Positions 33,022 through 45,700 of a DNA stretch of 64,000 bases are shown here, piece by piece. This DNA comes from Echinometra lucunter. Taxonomy: Eukaryota; Echinodermata; Echinoidea; Camarodonta; Echinometridae. How positions within the stretch are numbered: position 1 is the stretch's first letter; every line of letters starts with the position of its first letter. The stretch covers positions 19,555,034 through 19,619,033 of the forward strand of contig CM057171.1 of the NCBI GenBank assembly GCA_029962745.1, read 5' to 3'. Below the pieces are notes generated by a model, which ran no database searches, was not told where the DNA came from, and saw only the letters and a program-made list of their open reading frames with translations. Made by a program: the position numbers and the translations under genes.

Positions 33022-35063
33022 CATATACTTTTACATGTATGTGTGCTTTGTTGAAGAGTATAGCATTGCCAACCACTGTGACAATCATACATGTAACATT
33101 TGATGTTTTAGTGCTGTTGAGATGTTGTGGATATTGTTGTAATGGATTTAATATTTTCGTGAGGTTTCTGAATGGAGATAAAGCTCTGCTATGAGACTCT
33201 AGGTCATGTGATCTTGCTTGAATTGTAGTTGTGTGACTCAGTCACAACGTTGCCATGCAACGTAATTCATTATCTATTTGAAGAAATTTGATTACGGCAA
33301 TGTACCAATTTTTTTCCATATTTTTGTGGAGGAACTAATGCCTTTGTATATCACTTTTGAAAAAAAAAAAAGAAAGGAAAATTTTCACCAATGGAGTATT
33401 TTGACATGTAGACATATTTTTCAACACTTGTTGATATACCGGTAATGTATTTAAGATTGTTTATTCACTGTTTTAATTCATTTCTCAAATGAACCAAATC
33501 ACTGTTAACAAATACCAAGTTGTGCACCATTGGGTATTTCTTATACATATATATGTATATTTTTAATTCCTCTACAGTATACATGTAGGTTTTATTACAC
33601 TTATTCACTATTGCACAATTTTTTTTTATAAGGAATCCCTTTTCTGTGTCTAATTAATCCATCAATGCTGAGACTTGAGTGTATGATGCATAAATCATTT
33701 CAGACGAAAATCATGTTAAAGGTGATTCCATAAGCACGTTTGCATTACATACACTGATATATAAATATATGCGTGTATTTGTCATTTCGGTTCGATAACA
33801 TCGTCACACAGTGTAACATGCATTTTTTTTAGTGATAAAGCAGCATTGCCTTTGTAAATAATGAATTCACCAAATGTCAAATTTTGCCTTATTTCATATT
33901 TTAAAAGATATTATTTGTATATGTATGCATGATAACGTATTTAGTAGATTTCATCGTCACGATGTGTATAATTATGTAAACTTCCCTTGACAACAATATC
34001 GATGGCATGAAAAGTATGCTTTCACACCTTTCAACAATGAGAATAGAATTATTGTACGTAATTATTCTTATTCTTGTTTTGTGTCTTACAACATGATTTG
34101 AATATTACCATTGAATATGATGTTTGCAAATGTTTGTGCAGTAGAAAGCCGTGATAGTTCGTAGTGCATTACTTTCTGAAGTGCCATATATGATTATATG
34201 AGAGCTTAGTCAGGGTATTTACATGTAGTTCTGCAGGAGGAATATGTAATTCAATTTATATTTATTATGAGTCAAGATGTTAACAATTCCTCTCTGCCAT
34301 AGTATCAATGCATCTACAATACATGCAAATATGTATAGATTGTGTGGTAGTTGATAAACTTGTAGGTTTTGCTAATACAGTAAGCACCATGTGAGGTCAC
34401 TTATTAAATGTACTTAGTACGTTTTGTAAACTAATATATTCTTAGATATCAAATTGTGTAATGAATTCCCAGAGTGAAGGGTAAACATAATCATATACAT
34501 GTAATGTCTGATACTGCCTACCCGGTATTGATGGGACCGGCAGTAATTTTTTAAAGCCCATGTACAGTTTTGGTAGCAAAAAGAAAGTTGGCTTGAAACT
34601 GATTAATTTACTCTAGTCTCACAAAGTGAAAGTTATTTTTTTTAGATTTCCTAAAACTGTACACTGTATTTGAAGGTATGCACCAATTATGCTTTTCATA
34701 CATTGTGAAACAAAAAACCCAAAACAGAACAAAACGTGAACCCTCCAAATAATGATTAAGTGCACTTGTGTATCACCATGTACAATGTAGTTAGATGGGC
34801 ACATGTCCTGTATGGTTCATATGAATATGTATACGCGTATATTATTGTGGAGGTGTCATGATGTAGTCATTAGGCCATGTTTGCTATTCTCCATGTTGAT
34901 GTAATAAGTGAGTACCAAGTAGGAAGGAATTTCAGCTTTAGTGCATTATCATGGCAGCTCAGCCACAGCAGGGATACTTTGTAAAGCACTGTAGAGTATA
35001 ATTTGTTTGGTAGGTGGCAGGTGCGCAGTATGAATGGACCATATTATTACTAGTATTATACAT

Positions 35064-35348
35064 TAAAGCTAGAGCGAACTGGCACCCTTGTATCGGATTT
35101 TGAAATAGCGCCCTCTCAGTCCTAAATTACTGATTTTGTCCCGTTTTTGCTCCAAGCATGCTCTATTCTGATCAATGAGAGCTTTATTTTTTGAGTAACG
35201 TCTGTTAAAATGTATTTGTATTCGTACTAAGGAAATTCACGAGAAGCCACAAAGGATATAATGTTTCTAAGAGTCTCTGGTTTTGAGTAGCTGTAAGTTG
35301 GCACTGTTGTAAATACATCATAATAAGGGTCAGTTCACTGTTGCTTTA
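35064..35348. mobile_element. Dispersed TIR repeat (TAAAGC...GCTTTA), copy 1
   Basis: The ends are TAAAGCTAGAGCGAACTGGC at left and a diverged complement ending GTTCACTGTTGCTTTA at right, flanked by 'atacat' at 35058-35063 and 35349-35354. A second member in the reverse orientation lies at about 62128-62468, sharing 'gcgccctc'/'gagggcgc' and 'gtaagttggc'/'gccaacttgc' phrases. It is non-coding, and its superfamily is not assigned. Confidence 0.65.
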
Positions 35349-35391
35349 ATACATTGAACTACTATTTTGCTGTTTAGTTAACCCATAGAGG

Positions 35392-35791
35392 TACAGCGTC
35401 TCCTTTAGGAGACACTTTTGCAGTATCTGTTGGTCCAGAATGCTGGGCAGTACATATTATACATGAGCAGAAAGAGGAAAATTCACTGAAAAATTTGAGT
35501 CCATTCCCAACGTCGTATGGTGTGGCATTCTCGAATTAGAGCAGTTTAATTGTAACTAATCATTAAACTCTTTAAATTGGCAATGCAGTGAATAATATAT
35601 AATCACTATTCCCGTGTTCAAATTGGTAATTTCTGATTAAATATTACAATTATAATTCATTATGGTTCATGCTATATGCATATTTATTTTTTTTCAAACT
35701 TTGTAAGAGTAGAAAAAAATAATTGTTGTTGCCAATTTGAGGACTAAAGACGATTAATTTAGACCTCTAGAAAGCTCTGTACTGCTATGGG
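35392..35791. mobile_element. piggyBac-like MITE with CCCATAG ends
   Basis: Inverted ends CCCATAGAGGTACAG and CTGTACTGCTATGGG (one base differing) lie between TTAA at 35388-35391 and TTAA at 35792-35795. It is 400 bp and non-coding. It is the fourth TTAA-flanked element in the window. Confidence 0.83.
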
Positions 35792-37475
35792 TTAATGCAA
35801 AGCCAGTAAATAATACCCACCAAATGATGATTAAGTGCACTTATTGTATTGTTACATTCATGAAGTCGAATGGACAAAGTCCTGCGCGTTTGTGTATATT
35901 TGATAACAATTTTACATATCAAGATGGCACCTGTAAAAGATGATAATCTATTGTATTTGACGTGTGATGTCTTGCCTCATTGTTCTTGTGAGATTTTTAA
36001 TGTTTTGTTGTTGTTGTTGTTGTTCTTCATGGGTTTTAGATGGTTTGTTTTTAAATGTATATTTGGCAGCTAGGAATACAAAGTGTTGTGGAGTGATTTT
36101 GAAATTTTTAGTATGTCATAAGCAGATGAACCTTTTGGGACTTGAACCAGTTGATCCCTGTATAAAGTCTATGGGAATCTGTCTGAGAATTCAGTAGTCG
36201 ATGGGTTAAAACAAGAACCCCCCCCCCCAAAAAAAAAAAAAAATCAAAGTACATGGTACAGACCAGTGAAGAGTGACCTTATCTACTTCGTCCATTTTTA
36301 CATAAATTTTCCTCCTTTTTTGTCAGAATTGTGATCTCACATCTTGACCTGGTTTAGTTGACATTATCTTTTTTTTTCGTATTTTTAGAAATACGTCGTA
36401 AAAATATTTGTCCCACAGTTCAAACTTTTCTCTTTGCTGGAACAAATGCCATCCAGGAAAGGAAAAAAAAAAAAAAAAAAAAAAAAAAAACAGTGATAAT
36501 GATTAGGGTTGCGAATGTCCGGAGAAAAGGTACTTTCGGTAGCAAATTTCCGTCCATGATATGTCTGGTCTTTCTTTTTAAGTCGTGCTTTTGTGTTTCA
36601 AAGTTTATTCAGTAATTAAATATGTATATTTTGCACTGAAAGATATCAGTCTTTTTGTAGCTTATATATTGTTTGTTGGTGAGTGAATGTTTGTAGGGTA
36701 GATGTTGCACCTGCTTTCGTTGATTTTTTTTTAAAAGTGTATATACAATTTGTCCCCCCCCCCAAAAAAAAAAAAAAAAAAAAAATTACGATGGGATTGT
36801 AAGTCTCGGTAATGAAAGAAATCATGTTGTAATATAAAAATACATGTTAGATTATGAAACTATAACTATTCGTTTACCAGTCAGTGAAGGCCCCGTCTGA
36901 TTCGGTCCAGTAATCATGAAGAAATACAGATTTTTTAATCGAACGTCACAAGTCCCTCCTGTCCTAGCCTTTAGCCAAGGCACTTGGTGCTGTTATTTCC
37001 CTAAACGCGCCTGAATACATAGACTAATCGCACACAACTGTGATCGGTGGCCGGAGGTTCGTCAGCACCAAGGCCTTTACTAACCTGAGTGGTGGTTGTA
37101 GTTTATTTCTTTTGTTCTGTACTATATTTCCGCTACCCAATCGGTAGATAATTAGATGCAAAGTAGCTTACCAAACCGCCCGTTCGAATCCGATACACCA
37201 ATCAGAGTAGACAATTCGAGAGAATTTATGAATATTTATTATTCACGTGTGCCTAACGTTCGACGCGTTCAACAATAACAATCGACCAGCTGATCGCGCG
37301 AACCATTATGCGTAGGTTGAAATGAAAAAGGAGAGAGCAAAATTTTACCGTAACCATGGAACTACTTATTTAGCAAAATAGTGAATACAGCTAGTCATCA
37401 ATTTTTTTTAATTTTCTTTAATGAATTTATCTGTTTTTATTGAACATTGAACTAAATATTATACATTATTTAGTA

Positions 37476-37994
37476 CAGCGCTTCTCAACTGGTGGTCCGC
37501 GGCCTACTGGTGGGCCCTTGGGCCGCGAAGCTATCTCAGGTGGGCCACGAGGTAGGTCCAAAATAGTTTTGAAAAAATTCTTGAATTCTGCTTTACTGTT
37601 AACATCAAATTGAATTGAATTTATTAAACACATTGAAATAACATCAAGTGTTGTAGAATATCGTCAGTGCAATGTGCTAAAAGTTTTCAAAGATTTCTGT
37701 ACATTTAGGGTGGGGGTATTATATCAGTCTTTCATTTATTGCAACCATATACATGTAGTAATTTGAAGCTCCTTGCATGTAGGTTGGATTTTGTAATGTA
37801 ATGAAGGTAATGTAGTGGTCCAGTTAATTACCACACAATTCATTCCCTATTTTCTTTTATCATGTTTCATCGCATTTTTTCTCATTAAAATTCTGTGAGA
37901 TGGGCCTCAAAATATTTCAAAGAATGAAGGTGGGCGTCGAAAAATTTTCATTAGCCAAAGTGGGCCTCGAGGTAAAAAAAGTTGAGAAGCACTG
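37476..37994. mobile_element. hAT-like MITE with perfect 8-bp target duplication
   Basis: Inverted ends CAGCGCTTCTCAAC and GTTGAGAAGCACTG are flanked by a perfect 8-bp duplication, atttagta, at 37468-37475 and 37995-38002. CAGxGxTTCTCAAC ends are a classic hAT (Charlie-type) terminus. The interior repeats 'tgggcc' phrases. It has no transposase. Confidence 0.92.
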
Positions 37995-38211
37995 ATTTAG
38001 TACATTTGAATATCTATCCCCCCGTAATTTAACGAGCGAATCCATATAACACACCGCGGTTAAAAGAGTTACGATTGGTCACGATCGTCGCTAGCTGCTA
38101 AGACCCTCACGCATATGCATGAGCTCCGCAAGTTAGCAAAGGCCTCGCCGCTGATGACACGGCTCGGTCCACTGATCACTGCCATAAATGCACACTGTTT
38201 ATGCTACGTTC

Positions 38212-38731
38212 ACACCTTTGCGTATTTGGCTTGCGTATTGCTGCGTATTGACCAAACGCAGACATAAGCAGTCATACCCAATAAAGCGAAATGAAACGTG
38301 CTCTCATCGTACTCAACGCACAGACTAGCGCATAGACCTGCGCTAGTTGCTCGCTAGTTTTAATTTTTTTTAAAATTATCGTAAGCAAGCGCAAGGTCAA
38401 ATCGTCTCTTTTTTGGAGCGCTTGTCATTGCCTATAGCTGCGTTTCTTGCACGATTTACCTCGCTTTAGCTTGTTGTTGTTCGCATGATTGCGCGTAATG
38501 TTGCGCTGTTGCTCGCACACCACTCCTAGCAGCAAAATCCGCTGCGTTAGTGCTCGATATACTGCGAGTTAGGCTCGCACCCCATTTGCTTTTTTTATGA
38601 GCAGCATAATACGAGCTAGATACGCAATAGTGTGCCTGCTCGCGTCAGATTTGCTGCGTATTGCTGGGTACGGCTGCGAATTGATAGCGCAGCAATACGC
38701 AAGTCAAATACGCAAAGGTGTGAACGTAGCA
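38212..38731. mobile_element. Harbinger-like MITE with TTA duplication
   Basis: Inverted ends of about 45 bp begin TGCTACGTTCACACC and end GGTGTGAACGTAGCA, flanked by TTA at 38209-38211 and 38732-38734. The TTA duplication points to PIF/Harbinger. The interior is made of GCGTATTG/CAATACGC-type words. The right part (from 38558) is included in the tandem duplication that follows. Confidence 0.87.
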
Positions 38732-41700
38732 TTAGTCTATTTTTCAAACCCTGCTTGGCAGACAAGCAGCGCGCGAGGCCTTGCCCAAAGGCTACTCCAA
38801 GCTTGGTCAGATGGAGAACTCAAAGCACGATGGACAATCCCACTATCCTTTGAATGGTTAGAAAGGAAATCGCGGTTTTGTTTTGATTTGCTATGATTGT
38901 TATTACAGTGTTTAGGTGTATCATCATAGGTAATCCTCCTTTATTCTTTCTGTAGCCCAATAGTCAAAAGATCGGGGAGTTAAGTAAAGCGGGCCATTGG
39001 TCCTTGGCATCCACAAAATTTAAATATCTTGCTCACAGGCTGGAGACTGCATCTACAAATTTATTTTCATTCATAAATACTACATGTATTTCAACAAAGA
39101 CTGTTCCAGATTATGTTTTAAAAAAAAACTGAAAAAAAAACGAAAAAAAAAAACTTGCTTCAAAGATCAAAACAAGGCACTTACATGTATGAAATAGTCT
39201 CATAATTTTGTTTTATAATCACTGAATGTTATTACTTACAAATGACCAACATCTTAAAAACTCTGAAAACTGCTCATCTGTTCTCATTCATGATTCTTTT
39301 TGTCACGGAAAACACATATACCTTCCCTTCATTTGCAACAAGAACAGCAACATCAACAACACCAAGAATGATACGATAACTATGAAAAAATGTTTTCAGC
39401 ACAATCAAAGCACAAATGAAAAGAAAATAGTGATTTCCCTTGCAAACAATTCAAAAGGCGTGTGATTTGTCGATACTGAATTGAGGGTCCCTTTTGTTCA
39501 AACTTGGACACTAGGGACTTATGACGTTTACAAAAATCCTCATTTCTTTGTGACTACTGGACCGAATCAAACGGGGTCTTCACTGACTGGAAGAGAAATT
39601 ATGGTTTCATAATCTATAATGGCTTTTCATATTGCACGCTGATTTTTTTTCATAATTGAGTATAGGGTCATCGTAATTTTTTCTTTTTAATTTAGGGGGG
39701 GGGGGGGACAAACTGTATATTTATATTGCATGATAGGTTGTGATTCTAAAGTTCATGGTTAAAAACAATTTTAAAAAAACAGAAGAAAGAAAGGGGACGC
39801 CCGTCCAAAAAAAAAAAAGAGAGAAATGAAGGCAATGCTTGTCCGCTTCGATTCTCTTCAATTCTACCATGGTATTTTTGATAAACATCCCACTTCCTTC
39901 ATGTTTTCTTACACACAACAGTCCCACATTATTCTCCAAAGAAGTTCGCGACAGCCCAGAAGCCCAGAATTTCTTTTTTTTTTTTTCTTAGTCAAAGATT
40001 TAACATGTTTGAGTTTTCATTTAAAGAAGCTATAACTTCTTTCCTCCCGAAATCAAATGGCTGACAAGCCATTATGACACCCAACCTCCGCGGAAGGGGA
40101 GGGGGGGGGGGGGGGCATGTAGAGGTGTTGGTCGGCATGTTTTGCCTAAATTTCTAGTACAAATTCACATACGAGTACACGCTGTTTTCTCAACCACCCG
40201 CTCGGGACCTTCTAATCCCATCTCCGGTTTTTAATAGTAGCATTTCAAATGGACATTTTACCACTAAAAACCCGCGTAGTTTATGATAAATAAGCACAAA
40301 TTCAACAACTGAATTAAGTCCTTTTTTTTTCTTCAAAAATGTATTTGTTAGAGGGTGTGCGTGCTGGTGTTTGTGTGTGTGCAGGGTATATAAACGCCAT
40401 CCTCAGGTTTATTTATTCATTTATTCATTTATTTATTTCAACTTAAAAAGAACACATGGTGCATGATATTCAAATTTTTTGTACATAATGTGGGGAGTCA
40501 CTAAAAGCCAAGGGTTCGTCAAGAGTGACTCCAACTGTACAATTTTGTTTTTACTCTTTTACAATAACAACCCGAATGTCAAATCATGACTTATTCTGAA
40601 AAAATGCTACATCAATTTACGTAAATTCCCAAGCTGAAGGCATATGAAAAGAACCACTTTGAAAAGAACAAGAAAAGTTTTTATTAATATCGTTTTTCTA
40701 TTCCCCTTCGCATCGTCGAATAAGGTACAGAGACTCCAACTCTCCCGTTTTTGGTGGGAGATCTCCCGCTTTGAGTCCATTTTCACAAAATCTCCCGTTC
40801 TCCCGCTTGAGTTTGAATTTCTCCCGCCCTAGCTGTATTTCTCCTTTTTTCTCCCGCCCAACCACCTTTTTGAATAAAAAAAATAAATCTGAATCATTGG
40901 ATTTTACCTCATTTAGTGTTGTCATAATTATGTTTAAAAAATAAGCCTAAGATAGCTGCACCAGAGAGCTTCTATATTCTATAACCCTAAAAGTGGCTTC
41001 CGGCCACAAGGAATTTCGTGCTTTGCGCTGATGGTGATGTACGGGCTACGCGCATATTATATTGAGTCAGAGTCTCCCGTTTGCTAGAGGGGGTCTCGGC
41101 GGGAGAATCTCAGGTGCTTGGGGTTGGAGTCTCTGGGTATATACATACATGCATATTTATAATTTCATTTTAATGATGGACTGTTTTCAAATTTCATCTA
41201 GGGCACTGTGGGATATGCGAGTTCTCCTTTCGACTTCGTCTTTGGTCGATCAATTTTTAAACATTGTAATTTAATTTCATGCTTGGTCACCCACTGTGGT
41301 ACATTACAATTCCAATTCATTAGTCACAGATGACAGCAAAATTAATTTCCTCTATTGACTAGGGGCGAATAGATAGCCAGGGAAGGGGGAGGGGGATGCA
41401 TCCTCCCACTTTTTGAAGCGGATGTCTAAACGCGTGTATATGGGGGAATCATCCCCCCCCCAGGTATGAGGACCTGTCTACGCTACTGTTACTGACATCT
41501 ATTTTCGTTAAAGTTTAATTAAAAATCGTCTCTTATAGATGCAGTCTAGTTTAGTTCATATAAAATAATAATAATCCTTTATTGATCCATGTTAAAAAAC
41601 AGAGAAAACTGGTCTCCACTGGCAGTGTATACAAAAGATACATTGTAGTTAACAATGAAATGAACAATGCAGTGATAACGTAAGTCAATTTAGGCACATA

Positions 41701-42108
41701 ACTGAATATGCATGATAAGGAGGTGAGTGAAAAGCAAGATAAATAGTAAAGAGAGAAAGGAAGAAAGCAATAGAGGGAGCTTACGGAGAGAGGAAGAGAA
41801 AGAGGGGGGGGGGGGCGGTAGGAAGATAAGTTAAGAACGGTGAAGCAGAGAAGAGGCGAGAAAGAGAGATGCCATGGACAATTATGAGGGAAAAGAAAAG
41901 GGGATGGAGAGAGAGAGGGAAGAAGAAGAGGAGGAAAAATGTAGTCTGAGTTGGAAGGTAAAAAAGAAGGAAAGAAAAGAGCTAGCTGAGAGACAGAAAC
42001 ATGTTAGGAAGCAATGCGAGTCTACTGACACAGCATGTGTGTGGATTTAATTACTACAAATACTTTAAATGATAATGGTCTGCATTATATGAAATTCTTT
42101 CCTTTTTT
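38558..42108. repeat. 3.55-kb tandem duplication, copy A
   Basis: From 'tatactgcgag' at 38558 to the gap edge at 42108 this sequence matches 42712-46283 in order and orientation. Differences are scattered substitutions and homopolymer length changes. For example, the 99-codon open frame at 38597-38896 differs from its partner at 42740-43039 at only two residues. It contains no supported gene. The content includes a Harbinger-like MITE end, a 408-bp TIR element, and a purine-rich GGAGAGAAAG tract. Confidence 0.95.
40728..41135. mobile_element. 408-bp TIR element (CAGAGACTCCAAC ends), in duplication copy A
   Basis: Inverted ends CAGAGACTCCAACTCTCCCG and GGTTGGAGTCTCTG enclose a CTCCCG/CGGGAG-rich interior. 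The CAGAG start is hAT-like, but no clear 8-bp duplication is seen. The counterpart in copy B is at 44903-45310. Confidence 0.7.
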
Positions 42109-42608
42109 NNNNNNNNNNNNNNNNNNNNNNNNNNNNNNNNNNNNNNNNNNNNNNNNNNNNNNNNNNNNNNNNNNNNNNNNNNNNNNNNNNNNNNNNNNNN
42201 NNNNNNNNNNNNNNNNNNNNNNNNNNNNNNNNNNNNNNNNNNNNNNNNNNNNNNNNNNNNNNNNNNNNNNNNNNNNNNNNNNNNNNNNNNNNNNNNNNNN
42301 NNNNNNNNNNNNNNNNNNNNNNNNNNNNNNNNNNNNNNNNNNNNNNNNNNNNNNNNNNNNNNNNNNNNNNNNNNNNNNNNNNNNNNNNNNNNNNNNNNNN
42401 NNNNNNNNNNNNNNNNNNNNNNNNNNNNNNNNNNNNNNNNNNNNNNNNNNNNNNNNNNNNNNNNNNNNNNNNNNNNNNNNNNNNNNNNNNNNNNNNNNNN
42501 NNNNNNNNNNNNNNNNNNNNNNNNNNNNNNNNNNNNNNNNNNNNNNNNNNNNNNNNNNNNNNNNNNNNNNNNNNNNNNNNNNNNNNNNNNNNNNNNNNNN
42601 NNNNNNNN
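42109..42608. other. Assembly gap (500 N)
   Basis: This is a run of exactly 500 N lying between the two copies of the 3.55-kb duplication. The left flank ends in a poly-T stretch and the right flank begins with poly-T. The true size is unknown. Confidence 0.99.
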
Positions 42609-42711
42609 TTTTTTTCCCGGTGGTTTGATGGATTTTCCCGCTGAAATCCTTCAGGGGGGGCACTCTGCCCCCCTGCCCCCCCCCCGGCTGTTACGCCACT
42701 GTATACTGCGA
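42609..42711. mobile_element. Right end of a hAT-like element, left part in gap
   Basis: The sequence ends 'ggctgttacgccactg', the complement of CAGTGGCGTAACAG, a common hAT terminus, preceded by poly-C and poly-G tracts. It directly abuts the start of duplication copy B. It sits inside what would be the Harbinger-like MITE in copy A, so it inserted after, or marks a difference between, the two copies. Confidence 0.65.
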
Positions 42712-45700
42712 GTTTAGCTCGTCCGCCATTTGCTTTTTTATGAGCAGCATAATACGAGCTAGATACGCAATAGTGTGCCTGCTCGCGTCAGATTTGCTGC
42801 GTATGGCTGGGTACGGCTGCGAATTGATAGCGCAGCAATACGCAAGTCAAATACGCAAAGGTGTGAACGTAGCATTTGTCTATTTTTCAAACCCTGCTTG
42901 GCAGACAAGCAGCGCGCGAGGCCTTGCCCAAAGGCTACTCCAAGCTTGGTCAGATGGAGAACTCAAAGCACGATGGACAATCCCACTATCCTTTGAATGG
43001 TTAGAAAGGAAATCGCGGTTTTGTTTTGATTTGCTATGATTGTTATTACAGTGTTTAGGTGTATCATCATAGGTAATCCTCCTTTATTCTTTCTGTAGCC
43101 CAATAGTCAAAAGATCGGGGAGTTAAGTAATGCGGGCCATTGGTCCTTGGCATCTACAACATTTAAATATCTTGCTCATAGGCTGGAGACTGCATCTACA
43201 AATTTATTTACATTCATGGATACTACATGTATTTCAACAAAGACTGTTTCAGATTATGTAAAAAAAAAAAAAAAAAAAACTGAAAAAAAAAGCTGAAAGA
43301 AACTTGCTTCAAAGATCAAAACAAGGCACTTACATGTATGAAATAGTCTCATAATTTTGTTTTATAATCACTGAATGTTATTACTTAAAAATGACCAACA
43401 TCTTAAAAACTCTGAAAACTGCTCATCTGTTCTCATTCATGATTCATTTTGTCATGGAAAACACATATACATTCCCTTCATTTGCAACAAGAACAGCAAC
43501 ATCAACAACACCAAGAATGATATGATAACTATGAAAAAATGTTTTCAGCATAATCAAAGCACAAATGAAAAGAAAATAGTGATTTCCCTTGCAAACAATT
43601 CAAAAGGCGTGTGAATTGTCGATATTGAATTGAGGGTCCCTTTTGTTCAAACTTGGACAGTAGGGACTTATGACTTTTACAAAAATCCTCATTTCTTTGT
43701 GACTACTGGACCGAATCAAACGTGGTCTTCACTGACTGGTAGAGAAATTTTCATGGTTTCATAATCTATAATGACTTTTTATATTGCACGCTGATTTTTT
43801 TTCATAATTATTGACTATAGGGTCATCGTATTTTTTTTTTTTTTTTTTTTTTGGGGGGGGGGGACAAACCCTATATTTATATTGCATGATAGGTTGTGAT
43901 TCTAAAGTTCATGGTTAAAAAAACAAAAAACAAAACAAAACAAAAAACAAGAAAGAAAGGGGGAAGCCCGTCAAAAAAAAAAGAAAAAAAAAAAAAAAGA
44001 AAGATAAATGAAGGCAATGCTTGTCCGCTTCGATTCTCTTCGATTCTACCGTGGTATTTTTGATAAACATCGCACTTCCTTCGTGTTTTCTTACACACAA
44101 CAGTCCCACATTAATCTCCAAAGATGTTCGCGACAGCTCAGAAGCCCAGAATTTCTTCTTTTTTTCTTAGTCAAAGATTTAACATGTTTGAGTTTTCATT
44201 TAAAGAAGCTATAACATTATTCCTCCCGAAATTGGATCGCAGACTAGCCATTATGACACCCAACCTCCCCGGAAAGGGGGGGGGGGGGGGGTTGTAGAGG
44301 GGTTGGTCGGCATGTTTTGCCTAAATTTCTAGTACAAATTCACATACGAGTACACGCTGTTTTCTCAACCACCCGCTCGGGACCTTCTAATCCTATCTCC
44401 GGTTTTTAATACTAGCATTTCAAATGGACATTTTACCACTAAAAACCCGTGTAGTTTATGATAAACTTATCAAAAATTCAACAACTGATTTAAGTCCTTT
44501 TTTTTCTTCAAAAGTGTATTTGTTAGAGGGTGTGCGTGCTGGTGTTTGTGTGTGTGCAGGGTATATAAACGCCATCCTCAGGTTTATTTATTCATTTATT
44601 CATTTATTTATTTCCACTTAAAAAGAACACATGGTGCATGATATTCAAATTTTTTGTACATAATGTGGGGAGTCACTAAAAGCCAAGGGTTCGTCAAGAG
44701 TGACTCCAACTGTACAATTTTGTTTTTACTCTGTTACAATAACAACCCGAATGTCAAATCATGACTTATTCTGAAAAAATGCTACATCAATTTACGTAAA
44801 TTCCCAAGCTGAAGGCATATGAAAAGAACCACTTTGAAAAGAACAAGAAAAGTTTTTATTAATATCGTTTTTCTATTCCCCTTCGCATCGTCGAATTAGG
44901 TACAGAGACTCCAACTCTCCCGTTTTTGGTGGGAGATCTCCCGCTTTGAGTCCATTTTCACAAAATCTCCCGTTCTCCCGCTTGAGTTTTAATTTCTCCC
45001 GCCCTAACTGTATTTCTCCTTTTTTCTCCCGCCCAACCACCTTTTTGAATAAAAAAAATAAATCTGAATCATTGGATTTTACCTCATTTAGTGTTGTCAT
45101 AATTATGTTTAAAAAATAAGCCTAAGATAGCTGCACCAGAGAGCTTCTATATTCTATAACCCTAAAAGTGGCTTCCGGCCACAAGGAATTTCGTGCTTTG
45201 CGCTGATGGTGATGTACGGGCTACGCGCATATTATATTGAGTCAGAGTCTCCCGTTTGCTAGAGGGGGTCTCGGCGGGAGAATCTCAGGTGCTTGGGGTT
45301 GGAGTCTCTGGGTATATACATACATGCACATTTATAATTTCATTTTAATGATGGACTGTTTTCAAATTTCATCTAGGGCACTGTGGGATATGCGAGTTCT
45401 CCTTTCGACTTCGTCTTTGGTCGATCAATTTTTAAACATTCATGCTTGGTCACCCACTGTGGTACATTACAATTCCAATTCATTAGTCACAGATGACAGC
45501 AAAATTAATTTCCTCTATTGACTAGGGGCGTATAGATAGCCAGGGAAGGGGGAGGGGGATGCATCCTCCCACTTTTTGAAGCGGATGTCTAAACGCGTGT
45601 ATATGGGGGAATCATCCCCCCCCCCCCCCCAGGTATGAGGACCTGTCTACGCTACTGTTACTGACATCTATTTTCGTTAAAGTTTAATTAAAAATCGTCT

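Larger units (their letters stand above)
33022..37467. other. Gene-poor region between gene 1 and the MITE cluster
   Basis: This is AT-rich with no supported coding exons. It holds two TIR elements (35064-35348 and 35392-35791), A-rich homopolymers at about 36222-36244, 36460-36490 and 36765-36785 each preceded by C runs or AGGAAAGG, and ACATGTA-rich phrases. Open frames at 35870-36197 and 36358-36615 run through homopolymers and are not genes. Confidence 0.5.

Noticed and set aside
42035..42663. Long open frames across the second N run
   Set aside because: Same reason: they exist only because N does not produce stop codons.
38597..43039. Duplicated 99-codon open frames (38597-38896 and 42740-43039) as a possible conserved gene
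   Set aside because: Their similarity is explained by the DNA duplication. The first half lies inside a Harbinger-like MITE and no known domain or splice context is seen.
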